Positions 1 through 11,440 of a DNA stretch of 40,873 nt are shown here, piece by piece. Position 1 is the first letter of the stretch. Every line of letters starts with the position of its first letter. The position numbers were made by a program, and so were the translations under genes. The stretch comes from Gnetum montanum (Eukaryota; Streptophyta; Gnetopsida; Gnetales; Gnetaceae). The DNA is taken from positions 191,280 to 232,152 of the forward strand of contig MNCI01000281.1 of NCBI GenBank assembly GCA_015680685.1, in the 5' to 3' direction. The notes under the pieces were generated by a model, which was not told the origin of the DNA, ran no database searches, and saw only the letters and a list, made by a program, of their open reading frames with translations.

Positions 1-899
1 TATTATGGAATTCTTATGTACATGATAAAGCTCTATAATTTGTGCTAAGGTTTCTATATACTTTGATCTTGAATTCATTGCTCTGATGCCCTAATTTTGG
101 AATTTTGGATTATTGAGTTGGAGTTCCTTTTTCATTGTCAAATTATGAAAATGTAAAATTTTATATATTTTTTATGTTTTGCAATTCAGTTGATCAGCCT
201 ACATTGAATCAAGTACCATAGATTTTAGGACATTCTTATGGATTGTTGAACTTATAAGGAAGGGATGAATAAGTTTTCCAAATTAAATCTTAAAGAAACA
301 AAGCACACACCCCAATTTAATGTGGCTCCCCAACTTGGGTAGTCCACAATCAAAGGGTAGATCATAAGCACACCTCCAGAATTTGTTGCTATCAAATGTG
401 GTTGAAGGGTCCACACCCTGTATAGTCTTCAAGCCCCACTCTGAAGTGTTGTACCACAAAATCAATCACTCAACCCCACAAGGTCCCATCAGGCTTGGAA
501 ATGTGTTTCAAGGCTTCCACAACCTTTACAATCTTGAGCTCCACACTAGAGTCTTGTACCATAGCACCAACAACTCAATCTTGCAAGATCTCAACAAGCT
601 CAAGCANTCTGAGATTAGCTAGAAATAATTTCAACAATGTTGTCACAAATTTTAAACTAAACCCTTACTATCTAAAACACATAGAGATCCCAAAAGTAAA
701 AACATTGAATCCAATCTTAAGGAAAAGAAACCTACAAACATACATCTATTCCAACCAAGTTAACCAAAGAAAATTCTATGGAAAAACAATAAGCCCTAGA
801 AAATGTAATTATTATTGTACTTTTAGATGATGAAAATAAAATATATTTCAAGATCTTCTAGCTTTTATAAAATTTATATTTTTAATGATATTTCATCAA
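1..899. other. AT-rich intergenic/repeat debris
   Basis: I recognise no gene here. The stretch is AT-rich and the open frames are short and resemble no known protein. The only clear structure is a direct duplication of about 105 bp at 394-603, listed separately. Base 606 is an ambiguous N. Confidence 0.5.
394..603. repeat. Two-copy tandem repeat, about 105 bp
   Basis: Unit 1 (394-498) and unit 2 (499-603) align along their length. Both open with AAATGTG and share blocks such as TCCACA, GTCTTGTACCA-like text and CAA-rich tails, at roughly 65-70% identity by eye. The duplication is old. The text from about 318 may be a partial third unit. Confidence 0.45.
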
Positions 900-1035
900 G
901 TTCTTCGGACAGGCACAAATCTTAAACATATGAGAATTATTTCTCCTCAACATCCTCTTTGTAGAAGTAAAGAATTATCTTGTGATGTTTTTTTTGAATG
1001 TCCCATTGCTTAGCATGCTAGGAAATGGATATATA
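900..1035 (+). pseudogene. LINE-type reverse-transcriptase zinc-binding domain remnant
   Basis: Frame at base 900 reads about 45 residues resembling the zf-RVT module found at the C-terminal end of plant LINE proteins and their domesticated relatives. The visible signature is a GTNLK start, then ISPQHPLC, then CDVFFECPIA, with one in-frame stop (TAG) and then ARKWI. The family normally has a Cys/Cys...His/Cys zinc site; here the expected His before the FFEC block reads Asp-Val. No RT or endonuclease domain is seen upstream. It is a short, dead fragment of a non-LTR retrotransposon, or of a zf-RVT gene. Confidence 0.55.
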
Positions 1036-1680
1036 GAGTTTAGAACAACTTTCAATCAAGTATCAATGAAGTCATTCTTAGTGATTAACCTACTTCATCT
1101 CCTTCCTTTCTTTGCTTTTGGAAATGTCTTTGACTACTTGTTTTCTACTCTATTTGAAAGCTTTGGTTGTGTAGTTATTTTGCAACAATAGTAGCATAAC
1201 TATGATATTTCTTTATGAGTTAAACATTAGATTCTCAAAAATATTACTTTTTTGCTACAAATTCAAGAAATAAAGCTTTGAATGAAAGTTGAATAATTAA
1301 TTTATTTTCTACCATATTAAATTATTTTTATTTTAGATGCTCAAGGATGGGAAGCTTTTAGCTTCTTTTGCTATTTGTTCATTATTTCTAGTTAATGTAT
1401 TCTTTTATCTTTAAAGAGAGTTTTTTATTTTTCTTAATAAGAAACTCTTTAATAATAAGTGAAAATCCATTAAGGTTTCTTTGAATTGGGGCTAAGCCTG
1501 GTTCTTTTCCTATTCCAAAGGGAAGATTTTCTAGGATTGGTTATAAGGATGAAAACTTGAAAAGGCATCTACAAAAGTTTTGGGCTTTTTCTTTAGACTT
1601 TCTCTTCAATGATCTAATGTACATTAAAAATTTTTAATATTATTATTTATTTTTAAGGTTTAACACTATAGGAAAATATG
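1036..1680. other. No recognisable gene
   Basis: AT-rich sequence downstream of the LINE remnant. It could be decayed LINE 3' sequence, but no poly(A) tail or target duplication is visible. I see no repeat or coding signal I can name. Confidence 0.4.
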
Positions 1681-1919
1681 TCTTGTTGGTGGATCAAAGG
1701 ATGTTTTTCTTTAGAATAGAGGTTGGAGAAGTGTGAAAAACCTATTGGATTCCATGCTATCTTAACCATTACCAATAGAGTGACATGGCCTTGGTTCCTT
1801 TGTGAACCTCATTACAATAATATGTAGGCCTATTGAGAAGGCTTTGCTATTCTAGCTTAGGCCACTACTCTTCTCTTTAGAGTGGGGTTTAGGGCTAGAT
1901 GCATAAGAGTATGAATGCA
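1681..1919 (+). pseudogene. Unrecognised coding-like remnant beside the LTR family
   Basis: One frame (codons in step with base 1681) gives about 75 residues that look protein-like: CWWIKGCFSL, a stop, then a segment with TNRVTWPWFLCEPHYNN and EGFAIL...TTLLFRVGFRARC. It is broken by four stops, all TAG or TGA, which could have arisen by C-to-T or G-to-A change. The Trp/Cys/Pro-rich block suggests a once-functional protein. I do not recognise the family. It ends just before the first LTR copy at 1950, so it may be host sequence or part of an older element. Confidence 0.3.
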
Positions 1920-1949
1920 TCATAGCTCTCTAAGGAAATTAGTATAATG

Positions 1950-3075
1950 TGTAATGCTTGAAAATCTCGATTGTTGGAAAAGTAAAAATTTCAATGAAAC
2001 AACTTTAACCTTAGATCCCAAGGGCCTTTGTAAAAAATAGTATTCAAGGTGCACTAGATGGTTTAACAAATCACCTAAGGACTTAGAAAATGTAAACAAG
2101 ATAAATAATTTCAATCACATGTAGATCCAGTTAAAAGAAAAGCATAGAAATTAATCATGAAATCAACTAAACAATTTATTGAAATAATAAAAATATTTTA
2201 AAGTATGAGTTCAAAGTGTACAAGTTGTCTACCCAAATGCATGAGGGATTTGCTTAGATGAAGCTTGAAGTCTGTTGAAGTTGGCAGGTTGCATGCTGTA
2301 GTCATCTTCATAATCTAGGTACTTCCCAACTTCCAACACCAAAACTCCTTAGTGGTTTTTAGCTTGGATTTGCAACATTGGTTGTAAAAATGGTGGAAAA
2401 TGCTGGAATTTTGCTACTAGGTAATGCACTAAGAATCTCCAATGCTCAGCCAATTACCAATTTGCCAAAAAAGTCCTCTCAAAGTATTGGATTTTGGTTA
2501 AAATAGGTTGTTGGTGTTCAATTTGTTGCTGTAAATTTTCTGCCATGATTGCTTACAAATTAAAATCATGTGTAGGTGTTATGGATGTTCAAATCTCATG
2601 AGGTTACTATGTATGGTAAGTGTTATACCCCATGGCATCAAAGCCATTTTGTTTACTAAAAATAGTAAATGAGAATTTTACCTATGCCAGCCCTTCTAAT
2701 AACAATGTTGTGCATGCTAAGTTGCATGGGCAATGTTGGGGTATGACACCCTTACTAGAGTAATGTTGGATCCTCACTTGAGCAACACTAGACTTTCGCT
2801 GGAGTAAAGCTAAACCCACGTTCAATCAATGCTAGGAGTGCAGTAGCCACACATGGTTGGGTGGTAAGAGTTATAACCCCCTATAGGTGTTTCCAATGTA
2901 GTANAGCTTTGACCACTTATGAGGAATTTTCTTAGCCTCAAAATCTAAAGTATGTGAAATTGCATCTCTTGGATTGTAATCTCCACATTTTACAATGAAG
3001 TGCTAGCCTCAGGTTTTGTGGGATGAGGGTTATAATGCAAATAAGGTTAAAATATGAAATTTTGATGGTGTTTCA
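1950..3075 (-). repeat. LTR copy A of the minus-strand Ty3/gypsy family
   Basis: Aligns with the LTRs at 3807-5464, 6637-8085 and 33041-34413. Shared blocks include the opening region (TTAGATCCCAAGGGCCT..GGTGC and the GGACTTA block near 2070), the paired TTACTAT/ATAGTAA-type elements near 2605-2670, and the closing TTTGATGGTGTTTCA. Read on the minus strand it starts TGAAAC and ends in CA. It is the most diverged of the four copies. Base 2904 is an ambiguous N. Confidence 0.6.
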
Positions 3076-3806
3076 TTAGTTCCTCTTTGTTGGTGTCTAG
3101 AGGATTGAGCCCTAAGACATCATCAAAGAATACAAAACATCATTGCAGGTCCATGACCAATGTTCCCTCTCTGCACTTGGTTTAGTCATGTTAAACCATG
3201 CTAAAAGAGTGCTTGTGATGATGAGGAAATGGTAATGAGGTCACAGGGAAGTGATCATGAAGGTTGACAATGCATTCCATAGTTGACATCATGGTTGTGT
3301 CACCAACATGTTTATCAGTCAATGGTTTTGACACTTCATGTTTTGAGATGTTGGCTGCTTGGAAAATTTGTTTGAGTGTTTGAGGACCAACATCTTGCTC
3401 TAAGGTTTCTTTGATCATTAGGCTCTTCCCTTTGCATGGTTGGAGCCATTAGTTTGTTCTTTGATCTTCATTATCCTTTCCAGATTCTTTGAAATATGCT
3501 TCCCCAATTTTTTATAGGGTGAAACCTTCATTGGGTTTCTTTGCCAAGGCTAGTTTGATCTTGTTTTCTTACTAAATGAGAATTATTACACCTAGAAAAC
3601 TTAATGGTTTTCCTATTGAATGATATGTGTTACATTCAATGGATTGGATGATGAAGTATGACTAAGGAATGTCATATGGCCACAATGCATGAGTGTTAAG
3701 TATTGGTCAACATTGTTGTTTAGGGTAAGGAAGGTTATAATCAAGCTATGGGTTTGGGTTTAAGGAATGGTGATACGAATTAGGTGAAACAAGCACTCTT
3801 GGTAAG
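3076..3806 (-). repeat. 3' untranslated region of copy A
   Basis: Homologous over about 730 bp to 5465-6222, and over its first 70-80 bp to 8086-8160. In the minus orientation this lies immediately upstream of an LTR. It begins with a polypyrimidine-complement tract (TTCCTCTTTGTT on plus), the polypurine tract of the family. It stops abruptly at 3806, where the next LTR copy begins. No coding signal is seen. Confidence 0.55.
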
Positions 3807-5464
3807 TGTTGGAGATGGAAATTTTAGTTGTTGGAATGGAAAAATTGAAATATCTGAACACAATAACAATTTTGATCTTAAATCCTAAGGACCTCCAAAA
3901 AATAGGACTCAGGGTACCCTAGATGGTCTTATCGATCACCCAAGGACTTATAGAATATAAATAAAAATGGGTGTAAAAAGGTAAATGTAATCATGGATGA
4001 AATTAGAAGTGGAAACAAAAAAAAATGCAAACATAGATGAAACTAGTCAATTAGAAATGTAAATGGCTTTAGAAATGAAATGGAAATGGTATTTTAGTTG
4101 TAGATTCAAAATGAATCAAGTGTAGAAATAGAAACATAAACTAAAATTTGCACAGCATGAACAATAAACTTTATAAAAAATAAAGAAGTTGCTTGTGGAG
4201 GTTTGAAGTCCATTAGAGAAGGTAGGTTGCATCCTACTACAACTTCATGATTTGGTTTCTTCGTAGCTCCTATTTTTGGCAACTTTCCATTGATTTTTAC
4301 CAATATTTGTAATGGTATAATAGAAATGGGATTACACTCTTGGTGTAGTGGCTACTACACGGGAGTATTTATGCCCAGTATAGTACCAATTTCTACCATT
4401 AAAAATTTAAGTGAGGTTGCAAGGATTGTAGTGGGCTTTGGTGATAGAAAAATGGAAAATGCTATTATTGCCAAGAGGTTGCAAGATGCCAAAAATGTTG
4501 GGAAATGCTAAGTGTTTGGAACTAAAAAATGGTGTTGACATTGGATATTTATAGGATAGGGTTACTATTTTTGGGACTATGCATGACTATGATTAGTTTC
4601 TAATAGATTGGTGTCAATGTGCAGGTTGCAATGGTCATCTTCTCCTAGTGTAGTTACCATTTATGATAAGTCTAGAATGGACTACAACCTCAAAACCCAT
4701 CCTTTTACTATACATAGTAAATAGACTTTTGTGACTATGCTGGTACCATTGTTACTATGTTGGTCTTGGTCAATGGTTATCTACTTTTAGTGTAGTTGCC
4801 TTTTATAGTAAGTCTGGAATGGGATACTACCATAAAATCCATCTATTTATCATAAATAGTAAATGGAATTTTGTGACTACACTAACATCATTCCTACTAC
4901 ACTACCATTGGTGGACTATGCTGAAGTTGATGAACAATGGCAAAAGTGATGGAAAATGTGGAAAAAGTTTGAAACCACAGAAATGGTAAAATCCATTAGA
5001 ATGTTTTGTGGCTAGTGAAGAATGCTATCTATGTTGGCTATTGCTAACTTGGGATCACTATGCTAGCTATTGTTGAAAAAAAAAATGGAAATTCCAATAA
5101 TCACAATGTTGTACTTCTATTGGGTCTTGGTAGTAACTACGCTAGCTACTGTGACTATTGTAGCTATTGTGTCTATTGAAAATGGCTCCAGCATACTTGG
5201 AGCTATACCCCTACAAAACCCATGAAAATGCCATTTATAGCCATTCCAAAGGTGTTTTTAGCCTTTTGAAGCCCAAATATGAACATGGGATACCATTTTC
5301 TACTTTGAAAGAAAGGAAGTAACAACTTTTGAAGCATTTTTTGGCTCCAAAAAGTTGAAGTATGTAAGATTATAGCTTCTTGGTCTACATATCCCACATT
5401 TACAATGAATCCTTACCCCAAGTTGGGAAATAAATGTTGTAACATGAAATTTGATGGTGTTTCA
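3807..5464 (-). repeat. LTR copy B, enlarged by internal duplication
   Basis: Starts TGTTGGAGATGG on plus, aligned with 1950, 6637 and 33041, and ends GTGTTTCA at 5464. It is 200-500 bp longer than the other copies because a block of about 145 bp is duplicated (about 4621-4765 and 4766-4915). That block contains TTTACTATACATAGTAAAT and neighbouring GTAGTTACC elements. It abuts copy A directly. Confidence 0.6.
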
Positions 5465-6444
5465 TTGGCCCCTCTTTTTTGATGTCGGGAGGATTGACCT
5501 AATAGACATCAACAAAGAATACAAAACACCACTGCAAGTCCATAACCAACATTTACTCTTTGTGCTTGATCCAATAGTGTTGAACCATATTGAAGAGTGC
5601 TTTTAATGATGGGATAAGGCTTTGATGAGAAAAGGTAAATAGGACATAAAGAAATGGTTATATGAGGGCTAAAAATTCTTTCCAAATGTTGACATCATAG
5701 ATATGGCATTAGCAATGTTGATCTATTGGTGTTCTTTTCACTTCATGTTTTGATGTGTTGATTGCTTGGAAAATGCGTTTGAGGATCTAACACTTTGCTC
5801 CAAAGTTTCTTTGGTCATTAGGATCCTTCCTTTGTATGTTTGGAGCTATTGGTTTGTTTGTTATGGTTCATTGCGATTTATCTTCTTAGTAGTTTGCTTG
5901 TCCCCCTCCCCCTCCCTGTGGCCCCCCACCCCACCTTTTTGTGGGGTGAAATATTCATTGGGTTTCCTTGCCAAAGCTAATTTAACTTGGCTTTCCAATC
6001 AAGTAAGATTTGTTACACTTAATGGAATAGATGGTTTTCCATTGAATTATGTGTGTTACATTTAATAGAATTTAAGGTGGAGCATGACGAAGGGATGTTG
6101 TATAGCCATAGTGCATGAGTGTCAAACATTAGTCAACATTGTCATCTAGGGTAAGAAAGGTTATAATTAGGCTATGAGGTTGGGATCAAGGGAATGGTAA
6201 TGGAAATGATTTGAAACAAGTACTCTTGGTGTGATAGGAAAAACTCACTAAATCTTGCACATCGAGGTCACATGGTGACTTACTACCATGATGAGTTGTA
6301 TCTTCATGATGCCTCTAGGCTTCATTTGGCAAGCATAACTCCAAGAAGACAAGAAAACCATATAGAGAAATCATGTTGTTATAATGAAATACATAAGGCC
6401 ATATAGAAAAGTTAGCAGATATAGCTACCAAAGGTTACATGTGT
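5465..6444 (-). repeat. 3' untranslated region of copy B
   Basis: The polypurine-tract complement (GGCCCCTCTTTTTT on plus, 5467-5480) borders the LTR. The rest matches 3076-3806 to about 6222, then continues into sequence resembling 8160-8215 and the 29-bp minisatellite. A C-rich/G-rich patch near 5900-5950 is low complexity. Small open frames here appear to be chance. Confidence 0.5.
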
Positions 6445-6591
6445 TGCTAGTTCAATGCCTTAGCATGCTTTGATGCCAATTTAATGTCTTAGTGATCGAT
6501 GTTGCCAATTTAAGGTCATGGCAGGCTATGGTTTCATCATTTTTAGGGCCTAGTAGGCCATGGTGCTAGTTTAAGGTCTTATCAGACCATA
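6445..6591. repeat. 29-bp minisatellite, locus 1 (about 5 units)
   Basis: About five units of 29-31 bp. Each carries a TGCTAGTTTAAGG-like half followed by an imperfect palindrome of the GGCCTAGTAGGCC type. The same repeat recurs at 8219, 12055, 28810 and 35371, always within the minus-strand family. Confidence 0.65.
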
Positions 6592-6636
6592 GAAAGATGT
6601 TCCTTTAGTCATGCAAAGATGTCATGTAGGCCCACT

Positions 6637-8085
6637 TGTTGTGACTAAAAACCTCAATCGCTAGAAAAAACCAAGGATCCTTAGTGCAGTAGTTCCTCAA
6701 CCCATGAATCCCTAGGGCCTCTATGGAAAACATGGGATTTGGGGCACCTTGGTCAATCTAGTAGATCAATCAGGGACTTATGAAATGTGAATTGTGGAAA
6801 TACAAATAGATCCAAATAATGCATAGAAAATAAATTTATTTTGAACACAAAGCTCAAAAATTAAAAATTTATTAAGAAAGAATAAAGAGTGAGTGAGAGA
6901 AATGTGTATAAATTGTGCCTAGATGAGTACAAAGGAGGTTCACGTATGTAGGAGTTTAAAGCTCATTGAAATTGATGTGATCTACTCCATGATCTAGGTG
7001 CTAAGCCACTCCTGATGCTATCAAACCTTCCTCAATTGCTACAACCTTAGATCTACAAGTTGGGTTGTTGCTGGAGGATGGGAAATGTGAAAATTTTGTA
7101 TGCTACATTGCTCCATGCTGGGGTTTGGGAATCCTAGAAGTGTAGTGCTGACACCAAAAATCCACAAATCTCAAGGTGATTATGCTTCCACTATGGAATT
7201 CAAGAGGACGTAAACATGGGAGGTCGCAAGAATCCTTGAGCACTTTAAAATGCCCCAAGTCTGGAATTAGTGCTTGGAAATTTGATTTTATTTTCAATAT
7301 ATTCAAGTGTCAAAAAGTCCAACTATGAGGAAAAATTATTGAACCTATAAATGGTGTTTGAGGTTGGCTTTTATAGGTTCTTTGGGCCATGAATGGGGCT
7401 GCAAATTGGTTGCCAAATTTAGGTGAGATGGGTGTTCAAATTTGAGGGGTTACTATACATAGTAAGTGATTCCCCCATGGCCATTCTATTTACTATAAAT
7501 AGTAATTGGGGCATACCTTCCATGTTGGAGATGAATCTTCCACACTAAGCTTTCCATCATGCTTGTTGAAGAGGTTGGTCAACATTGAAGTGCATGAAGT
7601 AATAAATTTTGGCTTTTGTGACTTCCACATTGGGGAATACAATTTTCAACATTGGGTAAAAACTTCCATGCTAAGGGGAAAGGTTTCTAGGCTATGCATG
7701 TGGTCTCCATGCTGAAGAGGGAAAGTTTCCAAAACCTCCACCCTTCCACATTGGGGGTAGATGAGATTTACCTTCTTGCATGTGCTTCGAGCATAGAAAA
7801 ATGTATACCCCCCATAAAAGCCATCAAATTACCTTTTTTTTGCTTTCCAAAAGGCATTTTAATCCCTCAAGCCTAAATATAGATAATAGGTGATCTTTTT
7901 CACTTAGGAAATGAGGCTTTGACCACTTGTGAGGCATTTTTCAGCCCCAAAAGTATAAAGTATGTGAAATTTTCCATCGTGGGTTACAGTCTTCACATTT
8001 ACAATGAAGTTTTTCCTCAAGTTTCATGGGGTGAAAGATACATGATGAAGATTGAATATAACATGCAAATTTTTGTGGTATTTCA
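6637..8085 (-). repeat. 3' LTR (copy C) of the giant element
   Basis: Aligns with 33041-34413 nearly end to end. Both open TGTT..., share the AGAAAAAACCAAGGAT block, the GGACTTATGAAATG block, the promoter region and the terminal AACATGCAAATTTTTGTGG. On minus it begins TGAAATACC and ends ACAACA. Beyond 8085 the similarity to the other LTR stops, while similarity to the 3' UTRs of copies A and B continues, marking it as the 3' LTR. Copy D lacks about 110 bp present here near 7085-7200. Confidence 0.75.
7368..7375 (-). promoter_or_regulatory. Predicted LTR TATA box (copy C)
   Basis: On the minus strand this reads TATAAAAG within a conserved neighbourhood that matches 33665-33672 in the other LTR. 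It predicts transcription start roughly 30 bp lower in coordinate, so U3 would be about 7340-8085. Prediction only. Confidence 0.5.
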
Positions 8086-8100
8086 ATGGCCCCTCTTTAT
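8086..8100 (-). other. Polypurine tract next to the 3' LTR
   Basis: The minus strand reads ATAAAGAGGGGCCAT immediately before the LTR start TGAAATACC. The same purine run is present beside LTR copies A and B (about 3076 and 5465). It would prime plus-strand DNA synthesis of the element. Confidence 0.6.
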
Positions 8101-8218
8101 TGGTGCATAGAGGATTGACCTAAGAGGCATCGACAAAGAATACAAAAAACCACTACATATTATAATGGTAAAATGCATATAGGCCACATGAGAATTAGGG
8201 TATATAGGTCAACAAATT

Positions 8219-8306
8219 TGTTAGTTTAAGGTTGTGGTGGGCCATGGTACTAGTTTAAGGTCCTAACAAGCCATGTTGCTAGTTTAAGGTTGTAGTAGAC
8301 TATTGA
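8219..8306. repeat. 29-bp minisatellite, locus 2 (3 units)
   Basis: Three units with TAGTTTAAGGT and GGGCCATGG-like blocks, between the integrase end and the polypurine tract. Its placement parallels locus 1 relative to LTR copy B. Confidence 0.65.
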
Positions 8307-8340
8307 ATGAAGGATTGCTTGTTGATCATCATCAGATACA

Positions 8341-9420
8341 TGTAGTATGATTTTAGATAGGAATGATTGATTGGATTGGCCAGCTCATTCCCATTCATGT
8401 CAACTATTCTAAATGCTCTATTTCTATAGGCTTTGTTGACAAGGAAGGACCCTTCTTAGTTAGCTAAGAATTTTTTGCATGCTCATGGACAACCTTGAGG
8501 ACTAGGTCCCCCTTCTTAATCTTGTGCATGGTTAAGTCATGGTGATGCTACCACTTCTACCTCTCTTAATAGTGCTCGATGTAAGAAAGCTCTTGCATAG
8601 GCACCTTCTCCACAAAATCTAGGGCTACTATTTATAATTTCTTGTCCTGATCATTGTTGATGAAGTTTGTCAATGCTACTTGGAGCGATGACACTTGTAG
8701 TTCAAGAGGAAAAATAGCTTTAGAACTATAAACAAGGCTATAAGGCGTCATGTTAGTTGTTGTGCAATAGGTTGTTCTATATGCCCATAGTGTATGAACA
8801 AGCCACTCATGCCACTTGCATTTGCTATTGTTGAGCATCTTCTTAAGTAAGTTGATGATGGCCTTATTGCTTACTTCTGCATACCCATTAACTTGAGGGT
8901 AGTAAAGTGATGAGAAGAAATGATTAATGTGTAGGTTATGAGTGAAATTATTTGTTTCTTGGCTACTAAATTATGGTCCATTATCCATAACTATGGTCAT
9001 GGGTATGCCAAAATGAGATACATTGTTGTCTAGGATAAATTTGCAAACTTGTTCAGATGTGGTCTTCCTTAGGTGAATAGCCTCAACCCACTCTATAAAA
9101 TGTTTGGTTGTGGTGATGATGAAGCTATGTCCTATGGAAGACTGAAGTGTTATAGGTCCAATGATATCTAACCCCCATCATTGAAATTAACATATTATTT
9201 GGGTTGTATGCAACTCAATTGGTGGTACATGTATAAGATTGTTATATCATTGGCATGTGTCACACCGCTTAACCTTTTGTAGACATTCATATTTCATATG
9301 GGGCCAATAGTAGCATAATTGTCTAATCTTAGTGGTCATATCTCTTGGTCCTATATGTCCTCCACAAATACCCTCATGAACCTCCTCTAGGACTATTCTA
9401 GCTTCAGTTTTACCTAAGCA
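8341..9420 (-). pseudogene. Integrase of the giant Ty3/gypsy element (decayed)
   Basis: Reads on minus with several stops. In order there is a Cys-rich remnant (CDTCQ), the catalytic core starting GLDIIGP (Asp codon at 9166-9168), ITTTKHFIEWVEA, then MDNGP (Asp at 8983-8985), then YAEVSNKA (Glu at 8875-8877). The second Asp and the Glu are separated by 35 residues, as in the DD35E family. The next segment is KWHEWLVHTLWAYRTT and TPYSLVYSSKAIFPLEL, typical of plant gypsy integrases. The C-terminal VDMNGNEL-like block lies near 8350-8395. It would insert the element's DNA into the genome. The active-site triad survives although stops destroy the frame. Confidence 0.8.
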
Positions 9421-9679
9421 CTTTAAGAGTATGCCATCGTAGGATTGTCAACATAATGTGTTATCACCTACAATGACATACTACTTTAATTGCTTACATA
9501 TGGTGTCATTCTATGTGCTAGTTAGGCCTTGTGAGGATTCACCATGCATAAGGTAAAATTTGATATCATCATACCACTCCTTGGAAGGAGTAGTATGAAT
9601 GATAGCTACAAAGGTATCCTTAGTGTTTTGTGTGATGGGAGTAGCACAGTCCATAGTTAATATGGATAACTTGCTAAAG

Positions 9680-10240
9680 ACATCTAGCATCACACTAAGG
9701 CCTAATGTTGCAATTGCATTAGCTATGAAATTTTCATTTCAAGGTACGTGTTGGATATTAACATTTATGAATTGTTGTAAAAATTGCTTCCTTAGATCAT
9801 AGTAAGGTTGCAAGTGCTTAGCTTTCCATGCATAGAGTTCAATTACATGGTTAAGCATGAGTTGTGAATCACCTTTGATTATTAAGTGTCTAATTCCTAG
9901 GTCATGAGCTGCCATCATCCCTTTGATCAAACCTTCATACTCCACTATGTTGTTGGTACATGGAAATCCAAAATGATATGCAAAGGATCAGATCTCACTA
10001 GATGGGAGTGTTATGATGGTAGTGGCACTAGCCCCATGGGCAATTGAAGCTTCATCAAAGTGCATGACTACGTCATAACCCTTAGGTACTTGGCTAATTA
10101 TGTTAATATTCTCATTAGGAAATTCAAGATCTATTGTTGCTTAGTCATCGATAGGTGAAATTGTGAGTTGTAAAACTATAGCTTGACCTTTTGTTGAGGA
10201 TTAAGAGACATAATGGAGGTCAAACTCCACAATTATGGCT
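9680..10240 (-). pseudogene. RNase H domain of the giant element (decayed)
   Basis: On minus, the connection segment YIAQWKAIIVEFDLHYV (near 10215-10265) leads to a KGQAI block and then to an RNase H fold. MHFDEAS carries the first acidic residue (Asp at 10054-10056), PCTNNIVEYEGLIKG carries the Glu, and IKGDSQLMLNHV carries the next Asp. IQHVP closes the domain. The NNIxEYE and GDSQL motifs are those of the additional RNase H seen in Tat-lineage elements. A few stops interrupt it. It would remove RNA from RNA-DNA hybrids during reverse transcription. Confidence 0.75.
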
Positions 10241-10639
10241 TTCCATTGGGCTATATAGCTACTTTTATAGATGTTGGTCATTATGGCTCTGAGTATGTTA
10301 TCCTTACAAATCATGTTAAGTTGGCTTTTAAAGGGGTAGTGCCTCCACTTCTTCGATGAGAATACTAGTGATAGACAATACTTCTCTTCTTCAATGTATC
10401 AGGTCTTGTGTGAAACTAACATGTGACTAAGGTAGTATATAAGCATTTCTACTCCATCATCACATTTTTGATAGAGTATAGAGGCAATCGATGTATTAGG
10501 GATGGCAAGATAAATGTAAAATGGTTTACCCTCATATGGAGGATAGACTGTTGGCAATTGTGCTAATTCTTACTTAAGGTTTTCAAAGGCCTCTTAGCAT
10601 TGAGTCATCCACTCATAGTGAACTCCTTTCTTAAGCAAG

Positions 10640-11440
10640 TGTTGTATGGGTTGTAACTTATGCATAAGTCTAGATAAACCTACAAAAAAACTATAATTTT
10701 CCTTGTAATCCCCAAAGCTATTTAAGGTTGGTAGGAGTTGCTAATTTGGATATGGCCTTAACCTTATTAGAATTGATTTGTATCCATACTTTGAAGACTA
10801 CAAATCCAAGCATCTTATTGGTCTTGACATCAATGATGCACTTCTTAGGATTGAGCCTAAGATCATATTTGGGGCATCATTTGACCACAAGATCTAGATC
10901 ATTAGCGTGATCATGGGTCATCTTGGACTTAATGGCTATGTCATATAAGTAGTCATTAAGAAAACCTAACATGTAATTGTTGAATATATAGGTCATAGCT
11001 CTTTGGTATGTTGCTCTAGCATTCTTAAGATCAAACAACATTATGGTATAACAAAAAGTACCCCATAGGGTCATCAAGGTTATGCTAAGTTGGTGCTCTA
11101 GGTTGATCCTAAATTGGTTATATCCTGAGAATCCATCCATAAAGGACAACAAGGCAAGTCTACCTATTGTATTGTATCAATACTAGGTAAAGGGAAGTCA
11201 TCCTTGATAGTCGCTTTATTTAGGTCTCAAAAATCAATGCAAATATGGATATTCATATTTTTCTTAAGGACTACCACTATGTTGGATACCCATTCTGTGT
11301 AGTTGATAGCCCTAATGAAACTAGCTTGGTAGATCTTTGATATTTCATTGCAAATTGCTAAGGCCAAATAAGGTCTAATTTTGTGCACTTTTTGCTTAAC
11401 TGGTCCAATGCAAGGGTCTAGTATGTTGTTGTGCTAGAAT
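10640..11440 (-). pseudogene. Reverse transcriptase of the giant element (decayed)
   Basis: On minus: KQKVHKIRPYLALAICNEI, then YTEWVSNIVVVLKKN, ICIDF, a stop, DLNKATIKDDFPLPSIDTI, then MLSFMDGFSGYNQ with a retained catalytic Asp, WGTFCYTIM, LKNARATYQRAM and finally YLYDIAIKSK. The last block should be YVDD. Its first Asp has become Tyr (codon at 10943-10945), so the polymerase active site is lost. A frameshift precedes MLSF. The motif order and wording match plant Ty3/gypsy RT of the Tat type. Confidence 0.85.

Noticed and set aside
5766-6065. 99-codon open frame on plus
   Set aside because: It lies in the 3' UTR repeat of LTR copy B, has no protein similarity I know, and its counterpart in copy A is broken.
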